Shown here in pieces: positions 24,764-32,739 of a stretch of DNA of 34,701 nt. This stretch comes from Protofrankia sp. CiT1 (GTDB lineage: Bacteria > Actinomycetota > Actinomycetes > Frankiales > Frankiaceae). Below the pieces are notes generated by a model. That model worked only from the letters and a program-made list of their open reading frames with translations, had not been told where the DNA came from and made no database searches. Made by a program: the position numbers and the translations under genes. The stretch spans positions 1 through 34,701 of the forward strand of contig NZ_CAKJTL010000154.1 in NCBI RefSeq assembly GCF_917627385.1. Direction: 5' to 3'. Each line of letters begins with the position of its first letter. Position 1 is the stretch's first letter.

Positions 24764-25792
24764 TCAGAGATCGGCTGACGGCTGATCCGCGTCGATCGAC
24801 GGCACCAGGCCGAGCGTTTCCTTGATTCGCTTCTCGACCTCATTCGCGATGTCGGGATTATCACGCATGAAAGAACGAGCGTTTTCCTTGCCCTGTCCCA
24901 GCTGATCACCATCGTAGGTGTACCAAGCCCCTGACTTGCGGATGATGCCGTGTTCAACCCCCATGTCAATGAGGGAGCCCTCGCGGCTTATACCACCGCC
25001 ATAGACAATGTCGAACTCAGCCGTCCGAAACGGCGGCGCCATCTTGTTCTTCACAACTTTTACGCGGGTTCGGTTACCCACAGCATCCGTACCGTCCTTC
25101 AGGGTCTCGATGCGACGGACATCCAGTCGCACGGACGCATAGAATTTCAGCGCCTTTCCACCCGTAGTCGTCTCGGGCGAACCAAACATGACACCAACCT
25201 TCTCGCGGAGCTGGTTGATGAAAACGGCGGTGGTGCCCGAATGCGAAAGAGCACCGGTGAGCTTGCGCAGCGCCTGAGACATCAGCCTGGCCTGAAGGCC
25301 GACATGGCTGTCGCCCATCTCACCTTCGATCTCGGCCCTGGGCACGAGAGCGGCCACCGAGTCGATGACGATGATATCGATCGCGCCGGACCGGATGAGC
25401 ATGTCCGCGATCTCCAGTGCCTGCTCACCGGTATCGGGCTGGGAGACCAGCAGCGCGTCGGTGTTGACCCCGAGCTTGGTCGCGTAGTCGGGGTCGAGCG
25501 CGTGCTCGGCGTCGATGAAGGCTGCGATCCCGCCGGCGGCCTGGGCGTTCGCGACCGCATGCAGAGCGACGGTCGTCTTACCGGACGATTCCGGACCGTA
25601 GATCTCCACTATGCGTCCTCGTGGCAGCCCGCCGATGCCGAGCGCCACATCCAGCGCGATGGAACCGGTTGGGATGACCTGGATCGGTGGACGGGTTTCG
25701 TCACCGAGCCGCATAACCGAGCCCTTGCCGAACTGCTTGTCGATCTGTGCGAGAGCGTTCTCCAACGCCTTCTCACGGTCGAGTCCTGCCAT
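24764..25792 (-). CDS. recA: RecA recombinase
   Basis: 342 residues from ATG 25792 with GGAG about 9 nt upstream; the frame extends to 25918 but those codons are not RecA-like. Residues 66-73 are the Walker A motif GPESSGKT. Loop regions [19 protein letters not shown] and the DNA-binding surroundings are intact. There is no intein, unlike some mycobacterial recA genes. It forms the ssDNA filament for recombination and triggers LexA self-cleavage. An SOS box lies 184 bp upstream of the ATG. Confidence 0.98.
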   Translation of the reverse strand: MAGLDREKALENALAQIDKQFGKGSVMRLGDETRPPIQVIPTGSIALDVALGIGGLPRGRIVEIYGPESSGKTTVALHAVANAQAAGGIAAFIDAEHALDPDYATKLGVNTDALLVSQPDTGEQALEIADMLIRSGAIDIIVIDSVAALVPRAEIEGEMGDSHVGLQARLMSQALRKLTGALSHSGTTAVFINQLREKVGVMFGSPETTTGGKALKFYASVRLDVRRIETLKDGTDAVGNRTRVKVVKNKMAPPFRTAEFDIVYGGGISREGSLIDMGVEHGIIRKSGAWYTYDGDQLGQGKENARSFMRDNPDIANEVEKRIKETLGLVPSIDADQPSADL

Positions 25793-25968
25793 GGGAGTCA
25801 CTCCAGGCTGAGGTCGTCGAGTCTTGGCCACGTTGGTGACGGTAGGGGGCAGGTCCGACAGTTTCGAGCGCCGGGCCAGATCTGTGGACAACCGAACGGC
25901 CGCGGATGACGCGATCATGGCCTTCTCCCGCCGTCAGCGGCCCTGGCGGACCTGGACGCTTGCCATCC

Positions 25969-25990
25969 AGGATAGCCGAACATTCGTTCG
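25969..25990 (-). promoter_or_regulatory. recA SOS box and -10
   Basis: CGAACATTCGTTCG (25977-25990) is a full Gram-positive SOS box. On the minus strand TATCCT (25974-25969) follows 2 nt later as the likely -10, so LexA would cover the spacer. No clear -35 is seen. Confidence 0.8.
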
Positions 25991-26019
25991 ACACCATGGT
26001 CAACACGCCGTGCATCCGG

Positions 26020-26214
26020 TCAACGGTCGTGCGCGGGTAACTCGAACTCGTCGCACACAGCCCGCCAGACATCCTTGACATCATCACCACGGGCGAGGGC
26101 ATCGTGCACCGTCACCCCGCCGAGTCTGGCGACCACATGGTCGCGGGCAACCGACTCGGCATACCCGGTACCGAACTGTTTGTTCATCCGCGCCCAGAAC
26201 TCGGTCAGTCGCAC
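26020..26214 (-). CDS. DUF3046 small protein upstream of recA
   Basis: 64 residues: VRLTEFWARMNKQFGTGYAE then SVARDHVVARLGG and VWRAVCDEFELPAHDR, which matches the DUF3046 family found next to recA in actinobacteria. I choose GTG 26214 to fit the family length; the frame is open to 26385 without family likeness. A GAGAGG is close to the start. Function unknown; acidic, soluble, no membrane segment. Confidence 0.85.
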   Translation of the reverse strand: MRLTEFWARMNKQFGTGYAESVARDHVVARLGGVTVHDALARGDDVKDVWRAVCDEFELPAHDR

Positions 26215-26323
26215 GCCTCTCAGTGTGTCGGACCGGCGAGGCAGACTCCGAACACGGCCGCCCCGATCCCGGCTCACGCCGTCCCCAGGACCCGCCCAGA
26301 GCTGGTTCACCGCCGCATATGAG

Positions 26324-27043
26324 TCAGCGCTTGAGATCGCGCATACCCTCAGCGAAGGCGCGCAGCGTGGCGGTCTGGCGGTCAAGACTGTCGAGCTGCC
26401 CCGGCGTCAGCTGTGTCGACACCGTCGAGGCGAGCAGGTCGCTGGCGGCGGCCAACATGTTGTCCAACGCCCGCACCCCGGCGTTCATCGAGCCCACCAG
26501 CTCCGAGACCGTCGATATGATCTCGGCCCGACGATCGACGTCCGTGACCACCCGGGCCGCCGATTCGCACGCAAGAACTCGCTGTGCCCGATTCCGGAGG
26601 GTGTCCACCACCGCCGCGGCTGATGCCATCGCCGTGCGGACCGCCTCGGCCGCGGGTCCCGGCGGCGACGCCCGCATGATCGCCGTAAGAGCGGCCATGG
26701 CCGCCTCACCACGTTGCATCGGCTCCGCCGCGGCCGATCCAGACAGTCGTGCGCGTGACAGCAGCGGCAGAGCCGGCGGTGGCGACGATGCGGCGAGCTG
26801 CGCCTGTCGCCAGGCAAGGCCAGCCCGGGCCAACGCGCCGGCTCCCACCACCAGCCACCCCCAGCTGCCCTCCAGCACCGCCATCGTCGGCGCGGCGATG
26901 GCCACCCCGGCCCACAGCCGGGTGGACCGCGTTGCCCGCCGCCGGCGTCGGTCATAAGCGCGAACGAGCCGTTGCTCACCGCGTATCAGGCGCTGGCGTT
27001 CGATGTCGGCGCGGAGCCGGTCCGGCAGATAGCTCACGAGCAT
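26324..27043 (-). CDS. PspM-like membrane protein of the phage-shock operon
   Basis: 239 residues. A basic N-terminus (RLRADIERQRLIRGEQRLVR) precedes one hydrophobic hairpin (about 44-78, GVAIAAPTMAVLEGSWGWLVVGAGALA). A long, helical, soluble C-terminal part follows (about 115-239). It starts 4 nt after pspA, so it belongs to that operon. In Mycobacterium the gene after pspA (Rv2743c, PspM) is a membrane protein that ties PspA to the envelope. This gene has the same place and topology, so I call it PspM-like, mainly by position. Confidence 0.65.
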   Translation of the reverse strand: MLVSYLPDRLRADIERQRLIRGEQRLVRAYDRRRRRATRSTRLWAGVAIAAPTMAVLEGSWGWLVVGAGALARAGLAWRQAQLAASSPPPALPLLSRARLSGSAAAEPMQRGEAAMAALTAIMRASPPGPAAEAVRTAMASAAAVVDTLRNRAQRVLACESAARVVTDVDRRAEIISTVSELVGSMNAGVRALDNMLAAASDLLASTVSTQLTPGQLDSLDRQTATLRAFAEGMRDLKR

Positions 27044-27047
27044 CCCG

Positions 27048-27857
27048 TCAGGGCTCCAGTTGGTCCGGCGAAGGCCGGTCCGGCGGCAGTTGGTCCGGCG
27101 GCCGTCGGTCCGGAAGCTGGTCCGGCGAGCCCTTGTCGGCGGACAGCTCCGTGCGGATCTCGGTCAGGCGCTTGGACGCCTTCGCGTCCAGCGCCGCCCT
27201 GCGGATCTCCAGCATCCGGGCCTCCACGCCCTGGGAGGCAAGCTCGTGACGTCCCAGCGATACCGCGTAGCGCTGCTCGACCTTGTCGCGGACCTGCGCC
27301 AGCGTCGGGGTGTCACCTGGCGGAGTCAGCTGGGACATTCCGTCGAGGGCCTTGCTCAGCTGCTCCTGCATGGCGGCATGCTCGATCTGGGTCAGCAGGC
27401 GCGCGCGCTCGGCAAGCTGTCCCTGCAACCGCATGGTGTTGTCCTCAACGGCGCGGCGGGCCTGCTCGGCCGAATAGGAAGCCTGCTGGTGGAGGCCTTT
27501 GAGCTCCGCCAGGGAACCTTCCGCGGCTACCAGCTGGCTGGCAAAGGCCTGGGCTGTCTGCTCGTAACGATCAGCGGCGACCGCGTCACCACTCGCGTTG
27601 GCCTTGTCCGCGAGCATAACGGCCTGACGCGCGGAGTCGGCCAGGTTCTCCACCTCATCGATCTGACGTGCCATCCGCATCTCCAGCTGCCGCTGGTTGC
27701 CCACCACCGCGGCGGCCTGGCCTACGAGCGCCTGGTGCTGCCGCTGGGCCTCGGTGATCGCCTGATCGATCTGTACCCGCGGATCGGCCTTCTCGTCCAG
27801 CTTCCGGTTCGCCGAAGCCGACAGGTAGCGGTAGAACTTGCGGACGACGTTCGCCAT
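27048..27857 (-). CDS. pspA: PspA/IM30 phage-shock protein with repetitive C-terminal tail
   Basis: 269 residues from ATG 27857. The protein is almost wholly helical coiled coil, beginning MANVVRKFYRYLSASANRKL with the short amphipathic helix and DPRVQIDQAITEAQ of the PspA/Vipp1 family. It guards the inner membrane when the proton gradient is threatened. The frame continues to 27941 but without family likeness. The last 25 residues are an unusual Pro/Asp tail with PDQL three times. Upstream lies clgR, as in Mycobacterium, and a 12-bp palindrome sits 21 nt before the start. Confidence 0.93.
   Translation of the reverse strand: MANVVRKFYRYLSASANRKLDEKADPRVQIDQAITEAQRQHQALVGQAAAVVGNQRQLEMRMARQIDEVENLADSARQAVMLADKANASGDAVAADRYEQTAQAFASQLVAAEGSLAELKGLHQQASYSAEQARRAVEDNTMRLQGQLAERARLLTQIEHAAMQEQLSKALDGMSQLTPPGDTPTLAQVRDKVEQRYAVSLGRHELASQGVEARMLEIRRAALDAKASKRLTEIRTELSADKGSPDQLPDRRPPDQLPPDRPSPDQLEP
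27051..27125 (-). repeat. Repeats coding the PspA tail
   Basis: The last 25 pspA codons hold PDQL three times with PDR between. At DNA level the unit is about CAGTTGGTCCGGCG, imperfectly repeated. Confidence 0.7.
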
Positions 27858-27878
27858 GCACCAATCGTCCCACGCCAA

Positions 27879-27890
27879 CGCTGCGCAGCG
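27879..27890. promoter_or_regulatory. Palindrome upstream of pspA, possible operator
   Basis: CGCTGCGCAGCG is a perfect 12-bp palindrome 21 bp before the pspA ATG. It resembles the CGC...GCG shape of ClgR sites but the spacing is 6, not the usual 5, so the regulator is uncertain. Confidence 0.35.
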
Positions 27891-27965
27891 AAGCCAAGGC
27901 GTGTCTGATCGATCTTCGACCACGCAGATGGATGCCCGCATCGACCAACATCCATCAGGCAGGCC

Positions 27966-28313
27966 CTAGGCGGCGCGCTCCACCACTGCGGTGGATGTAC
28001 CGCCGCGTGCGGGCATACCCGTCATCGGCGGCATACCCGTCATCGGGACACCAACCCGCGCCGGCCCACCAACGGCGAACTCGGCGAGCTCCAGGTCGTC
28101 GCTTACCTCACGGAGCAGGTCGGCGAGACGGACACCGAGCGCGGCACAGATCGCGGCGAGCAGTTCCGAACTCGCCTCCTTCTGCCCGCGCTCGATCTCG
28201 GACAGGTATCCGAGCGAGACTCTCGCGGCAGAGGACACCTCACGGAGGGTCCGATGTTGATCTTGACGGCGGCGGCGCAACGCCTCGCCGAGCATGCGTC
28301 GGAGCAGGACCAT
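27966..28313 (-). CDS. clgR: ClgR-type transcriptional activator of Clp protease and Psp genes
   Basis: 115 residues from ATG 28313 with GGAGG 8 nt upstream. It has an XRE-type helix-turn-helix with [24 protein letters not shown], almost the actinobacterial ClgR signature, followed by [14 protein letters not shown]. ClgR activates clp and, in mycobacteria, pspA. The C-terminus has a repeated [12 protein letters not shown] and ends ...VVERAA. A terminal Ala-Ala is a known ClpP degradation signal in this regulator class, so the protein may be short-lived. Confidence 0.9.
   Translation of the reverse strand: MVLLRRMLGEALRRRRQDQHRTLREVSSAARVSLGYLSEIERGQKEASSELLAAICAALGVRLADLLREVSDDLELAEFAVGGPARVGVPMTGMPPMTGMPARGGTSTAVVERAA
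28012..28047. repeat. 18-bp tandem repeat in clgR
   Basis: GGCATACCCGTCATCGGC is repeated once with a single change and encodes the [12 protein letters not shown] pair near the ClgR C-terminus. Confidence 0.8.
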
Positions 28314-28422
28314 CGTGCCTCCTCCTTCGTCCTCAGGCTGGGCCTTACCGTATACCTGTCGTCCACCGGGATGGCCGGCCGTTGATACGAATGTAACTAT
28401 GTAAGCAATCCGCGTCCACGAT

Positions 28423-29706
28423 TCATCCCGGCTGGCATGGGTGAACTGCCAGGGTACGCCGAAGAGCGTCCAATGCCTGGACGACCGCGTAAGCACGGTT
28501 CCGTGGACGGTCCCCGGGCAGCTGAACGGACCTGGTCAGCGCGCCGGACGGCCCCACCATACCGATGTGCAGCGTCCCGACCGGTTTGCCCTCCAGCTCG
28601 GTGGGGCCGGCCACACCGGTCACGGCGAGCCCGTGGGTTGCCCCGAGGAGGTCCCGGACGCCCGCGGCCATCGCCTCGGCCGCCTGCGTCGACACCGCGC
28701 CGCTGGTGGCCAGGAGCTCGGCGTCGACGCCGAGCAGCGACGCCTTGGCGTCGGTTGCGTAGGTGACCACGCCTCCCCGGAACACCGCGCTCGCGCCCGG
28801 GACGTCCGTGAGCCGCCCCGCAAGCAGACCGCCTGTCAACGACTCGGCAACCGCGAGCGTCTCCCCCCGGTCCGCGAGCAGGCGCAGGACGGTCCCCTCC
28901 AACGAGTCGTCGTCGACGCCGTAGAGCGCGATGCCGAGAGCGATCCGCGCCGCCTCCTCGACGGGTTCAATAATCTTGTAGGCTGCGGCCCTGTCGCCAG
29001 CACGGGCACTGATCCGGATTCGGGTCTGGCCGTTGCTGGCGAGAAAAGCGATCGTGGGGTTGCCGATCGGGGCGAGCCGGTCGATCTCCCCGGCGAGGGC
29101 CTGGGCAACGACCGACTCCCAGACGCCGGCTGTCCGCAGCACCCGATGTACCACAACCGCGGGTTCCCCGGCCCGGCGAAGCAGGTCCGGCAGGACCGAC
29201 TCGGTGAACATCGGGTACATCTCGTGCGGAACGCCGGGCATCGCGTAGACCACACCATCCATGATCTTCATACGAATGCCGGGCGCCGTGCCCACCTCGT
29301 TGGGTAACGGCTCCGCGCCCTCGGGCACGTCCGCCTGCCGGTAGTTCATCTCCGGCGCCTGGCTGCCGGCGGTGGGGCCCTCCCGGGCAAGCGCCCGGAA
29401 GCGCCGGCGCAGCATCGCCTCCAGAAAGGCGTCCCGACGCAGGCCCACCCCGGCCGCCCGGGCGATTCCCTCCCGGGTCAGATCGTCCTGAGTCGGCCCC
29501 AGCCCACCGGTCAGGATGACGGCGTCCGCACGGCCAAGACCCTCGGTGATCCTGGTCGCGATCATCTCGACATCGTCACCCACCACTGTGGACATCCTCA
29601 GCAGCGCGCCCACATCGGCGAGCTGCCGCCCCAGCCAGGCCGCGTTGCCGTTGACAATGTCCCCAAAGAGCAGTTCGTCCCCCACGGCCAGCAGTTCAAC
29701 CCGCAT
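28423..29706 (-). CDS. cinA: CinA family protein with NMN deamidase domain
   Basis: 427 residues. The N-terminal MoCF-like domain has [20 protein letters not shown] and [15 protein letters not shown]. The C-terminal PncC-type domain has [20 protein letters not shown] and [17 protein letters not shown]. The protein would hydrolyse nicotinamide mononucleotide and ADP-ribose-type pyrophosphates for NAD repair. ATG 29706 has GGAGG upstream and overlaps the end of pgsA by 11 bp, so the two are coupled. The name recalls competence induction, but no DNA-uptake link is implied here. Confidence 0.94.
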   Translation of the reverse strand: MRVELLAVGDELLFGDIVNGNAAWLGRQLADVGALLRMSTVVGDDVEMIATRITEGLGRADAVILTGGLGPTQDDLTREGIARAAGVGLRRDAFLEAMLRRRFRALAREGPTAGSQAPEMNYRQADVPEGAEPLPNEVGTAPGIRMKIMDGVVYAMPGVPHEMYPMFTESVLPDLLRRAGEPAVVVHRVLRTAGVWESVVAQALAGEIDRLAPIGNPTIAFLASNGQTRIRISARAGDRAAAYKIIEPVEEAARIALGIALYGVDDDSLEGTVLRLLADRGETLAVAESLTGGLLAGRLTDVPGASAVFRGGVVTYATDAKASLLGVDAELLATSGAVSTQAAEAMAAGVRDLLGATHGLAVTGVAGPTELEGKPVGTLHIGMVGPSGALTRSVQLPGDRPRNRAYAVVQALDALRRTLAVHPCQPG

Positions 29707-30310
29707 CGCTGTCCTCCAGTACCTCGTCGGTGAGCCGCGCCGGCCGCCGCCGCAAGGCCAGCGCCCGGCCCACATAGTCCAGACCCGTGACGACCGCGAC
29801 AAGCACGCCGAGAGCCAGCATGACCGCCCGGACCGAAGCACCCGCGCCTGCCAGCGGCAGCACATAAAGACCGATCGCGCAGTTAAGCAACAGGGTCTTC
29901 AGTTTGCCACCGCGGCTGGCCGCTATCACACCACGCCTGATCACCCACAGCCGCAGCAGCGTCACGCCGATCTCCCGGACCGCGACCACGGCGGTCACCA
30001 GCCACGGCAGCTCGCCCAGCAGCGAGAGGGACACCAGCGCGGCACCGGTGAGCGCCTTGTCCGCAATCGGGTCAAGGATGATCCCGAAATCGGTGACAAT
30101 GCTCCGGCTTCGGGCGACGTACCCGTCGACCTGGTCGGTGACCGCCGCGATCGCGTACGCGGCAAAGGCGGCCACCCGCCAGCCGGCGACGTGACCACCA
30201 GCGGCGAACATCAACAGCACGAAGACCGGAACGAGCGCAAGCCGCACGACGGTCAACGCGTTGGCCAGGTTCATCCGGCTGACAGCGGCACCCGGCTCAG
30301 GTGCGCTCAC
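29696..30310 (-). CDS. pgsA: CDP-alcohol phosphatidyltransferase (phosphatidylglycerophosphate synthase type)
   Basis: 204 residues, mostly hydrophobic with several membrane helices. It carries the full CDP-alcohol motif: DGYVAR, then eight residues, then GIILDPIAD, giving both aspartate pairs. It most likely joins CDP-diacylglycerol and glycerol-3-phosphate. The GTG start at 30310 overlaps the rimO stop (GTGA); a later ATG at 30274 is also possible. The exact alcohol acceptor cannot be proved from sequence. Confidence 0.9.
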   Translation of the reverse strand: MSAPEPGAAVSRMNLANALTVVRLALVPVFVLLMFAAGGHVAGWRVAAFAAYAIAAVTDQVDGYVARSRSIVTDFGIILDPIADKALTGAALVSLSLLGELPWLVTAVVAVREIGVTLLRLWVIRRGVIAASRGGKLKTLLLNCAIGLYVLPLAGAGASVRAVMLALGVLVAVVTGLDYVGRALALRRRPARLTDEVLEDSDAG

Positions 30311-31743
30311 CCTGACACGGCATCAACGACGTCGACGAAATCAGTGATCAGATCAACGCCCTCCGTCGCCACCACCTTGGCACTCACCAGATCCCCCACT
30401 CGAAGGTCCCGGAGCGGCCCGGCCGGCAGCGCGACAGTGCATGCTCCGTCGACCTCGGGCTGCTGGTGAGCGGCCCGTCCGTGGGCCACTCCATCGGCGA
30501 CCTCTTCTACCAGAATGTCGACGACCGAGGAGATCCGCCGCTCGGCCCGGTCGGCGGTCAGCTGCTCCACCAGGTCGGTGACGCGTTGCTGACGCCGGCG
30601 CACGGTAGCTGGGGCGACCTTGTCAGGCAGGTTGGCCGCCTCGGTTCCGTCCTCGTCGGAATAGCCGAAGACCCCGACCGCGTCGAGGTCCGCGTCGACG
30701 AGGAAACGCTCGAGGATCGTCACGTCCGCCCGGGTCTCGCCCGGGAAACCGAGGATCACGTTCGAACGCGCCCCGAGTTCCGGGGCGAATGCGCGGGCCC
30801 GCGCCAACAGGTCGCTGAAGGCGTCCGCACCGCCGAAGCGGCGCATCCGCCGCAGCACCGAGGGGCTCGCGTGCTGAAACGACAGATCGAGATAGGGAGC
30901 GACACCCGGTGTCGTCAGCATCGTCTCCAGCAGCGACGGACGTATCTCCGCCGGCTGAAGATAGACAGCGCGGACCCGCACGACGCCGTCGATCGCGGCC
31001 AGTTGGGGAAGCAGCTTCTCCAACGCCCGCAGATCCCCCAGATCCTTCCCGTAGGACGTCGAGTTCTCACTGACCAGGACGAGTTCCCGCACACCCTGAC
31101 CGGCCAGCCACTCGGCCTCGGCCAGCACCTCCTGCGGGAGACGGGAGACATGCGAGCCACGAAACGCCGGGATCGCGCAGAACGCACAGCGCCGATCACA
31201 TCCGCTGGAGATCTTCAACGGAGCGACCGGGCCACCGGCCAGCCGGTGCCGCGGAACCGCTGAGGCCGATCCCGGCGCCGGCGATCGACGATCGGCCTGC
31301 CGCCGGTCCACCGGAGTGATCGGGAGCAGGGTCCGCCGGTCCCGCGGGATGTGTGCGCTCGGCGTCTCACCAAGCAGCACCGCGTCCAAGTGCGCGCCCA
31401 GCGCCGGATAGGCATCGAATCCCAGGACGGCGTCCGCCTCCGGAAGGCTCTTGGCCAGCTCCCGGCCGTAGCGCTCGGCCAGACAGCCCACGGCGACCAC
31501 CGCACGCGGGCCGTCGGCGCTATCCCGCAGGTCGGCGGCGGCGAGCACGGTGTCGATCGAATCCTTTTTGGCAGCCTCGACAAAACCACAGGTGTTGACA
31601 ACCACCGCATCGGCTACGGCCGGATCGTCGACCACGCTCCAGCCATCGGCGCCGAGCCGCGCCGCAAGTTCCTCGGAGTCCACATCGTTACGGGAACATC
31701 CCAAAGTGATCAGAGCGACGCGACGGGCGGGGCGATCGGGCAC
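30307..31743 (-). CDS. rimO: Ribosomal protein S12 methylthiotransferase
   Basis: 478 residues. It opens [19 protein letters not shown], the RimO form of the UPF0004 domain, with further cluster cysteines in VVNTCGFV and AVGCLAE. The radical-SAM triad is [13 protein letters not shown]-like domain ends the protein. It adds a methylthio group to the conserved aspartate of S12. An insert of about 40 Arg/Pro-rich residues ([18 protein letters not shown]) separates the first two domains. The start is GTG 31743, 9 nt after rodZ, without a clear Shine-Dalgarno. It is paralogous to MiaB, also in this window. Confidence 0.95.
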   Translation of the reverse strand: MPDRPARRVALITLGCSRNDVDSEELAARLGADGWSVVDDPAVADAVVVNTCGFVEAAKKDSIDTVLAAADLRDSADGPRAVVAVGCLAERYGRELAKSLPEADAVLGFDAYPALGAHLDAVLLGETPSAHIPRDRRTLLPITPVDRRQADRRSPAPGSASAVPRHRLAGGPVAPLKISSGCDRRCAFCAIPAFRGSHVSRLPQEVLAEAEWLAGQGVRELVLVSENSTSYGKDLGDLRALEKLLPQLAAIDGVVRVRAVYLQPAEIRPSLLETMLTTPGVAPYLDLSFQHASPSVLRRMRRFGGADAFSDLLARARAFAPELGARSNVILGFPGETRADVTILERFLVDADLDAVGVFGYSDEDGTEAANLPDKVAPATVRRRQQRVTDLVEQLTADRAERRISSVVDILVEEVADGVAHGRAAHQQPEVDGACTVALPAGPLRDLRVGDLVSAKVVATEGVDLITDFVDVVDAVSG

Positions 31744-31752
31744 GATGTCAGG

Positions 31753-32559
31753 CTACCGGGACATCGGATTACCAACAGTGCAGTCTCCCGAAGCGCCAAT
31801 GCCAAGACGGACGGTGACAACCTGGCCGGGGCCCCCGCTGGGCCCCAGATTCCGGCCGTTGCATGACACGTCGACCGCTCCCGCGTTGCCCATTTTGATC
31901 TCCATGGAACGGGCTGCCGTGACCGTCCGGCTGTCACCGGGTTGCAGGATCTGTTGCAGCAGCACCCGCGCGCTCTCGTCTCGCACCTCCAGCCAGCTCG
32001 GATCACCGCGCACCGCCACGAGAACGCTCACCCCGGCCGCGGGAGCCGTCGGCGGCCGGGTGGAAACGGCCGGTTGGGCCGGCATGGTCCCAGCCGGCAA
32101 CGATGGTGTGACAGTGGTGGTTGCCGCGCCCGGAACGACATCGGTGGAACGTCCGGACCCGCTCGGAGCCAGCAGAATGGCCAAACCGACCAGCAGACAA
32201 ACCGAGAGCAGCGAGATAACCGTCGCCGGCCCCCGGCGGAAGCCCTGGCGGCCAGGCCCGCCCTTGGTGGTCAGTGGATCGAACCCCCGAGGCGGAAGCA
32301 CCGGCCCCTCGGGCGGCCGGCCGTGGATCTGATCATATTCGGCGATCAATGGTTCCGGATCAAGCATCAGTATGCGGGCAATGCTCCGAATATGACCGCG
32401 CGCATACACCGGACCACCGCATCCGGTGAAGTCCTCGTTCTCCATTTGCTGGATCAGCGTCACGCGGATACGGGTCCCGGCGCTGACCTCGGCAACGGAC
32501 ATGCCCCGTTCGCCACGCGCCGCGGCAAGCGCCGCGCCCACGCCAGCACCGGACCGCAT
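31753..32559 (-). CDS. rodZ: RodZ-family cell-shape protein
   Basis: 268 residues from ATG 32559, which has GGAGG 7 nt upstream. The N-terminal helix-turn-helix is of HTH_25 type (LAAARGERGMSVAEVSAGTR; VYARGHIRSIARIL), followed by a Gly/Arg linker and one transmembrane segment (ATVISLLSVCLLVGLAILLA). A Pro/Thr-rich stretch and a C-terminal DUF4115-like domain (LVAVRGDPSWLEVRDESARV) lie outside the cell. RodZ links the cell-shape skeleton to wall synthesis. Frankia-type filaments lack rod shape, so the role may be in hyphal growth. Confidence 0.85.
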   Translation of the reverse strand: MRSGAGVGAALAAARGERGMSVAEVSAGTRIRVTLIQQMENEDFTGCGGPVYARGHIRSIARILMLDPEPLIAEYDQIHGRPPEGPVLPPRGFDPLTTKGGPGRQGFRRGPATVISLLSVCLLVGLAILLAPSGSGRSTDVVPGAATTTVTPSLPAGTMPAQPAVSTRPPTAPAAGVSVLVAVRGDPSWLEVRDESARVLLQQILQPGDSRTVTAARSMEIKMGNAGAVDVSCNGRNLGPSGGPGQVVTVRLGIGASGDCTVGNPMSR

Positions 32560-32607
32560 GGCCAACCTCCGCACCGGTCAGATCGGCAGTAGAGCCGAGT
32601 CTACGGT

Positions 32608-32736
32608 CGACAGCCGACAGCCGACAGCCGATCCAGAACGCTCAGCACGACCGGCAGCAGGGGACGCGGCGTCGCGGGGCCGGGGCACGCACCCCAGCCC
32701 CACTCCTTGGTCCACACCTCCTGTTACCGGGCGCTC
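32608..32736. repeat. 7-bp triplication and repeat C copy after ftsK
   Basis: CGACAGC stands three times at 32608-32628. Repeat C parts are at 32648-32675 and, in inverted sense, at 32720-32736, ending 4 bp from the ftsK stop codon. They bound a unit of about 90 bp with imperfect inverted ends. It fills the 180-bp gap between ftsK and rodZ. Confidence 0.65.
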
Positions 32737-32739
32737 GTA

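Noticed and set aside
27895-27925. GGCGTGTCTGATCGATC near pspA as a third copy of repeat A
   Set aside because: Only the first eight bases agree; the rest does not align.
28423-29706. Competence gene cluster from the name cinA
   Set aside because: No DNA-uptake genes are near; the protein has a standard NMN deamidase domain.
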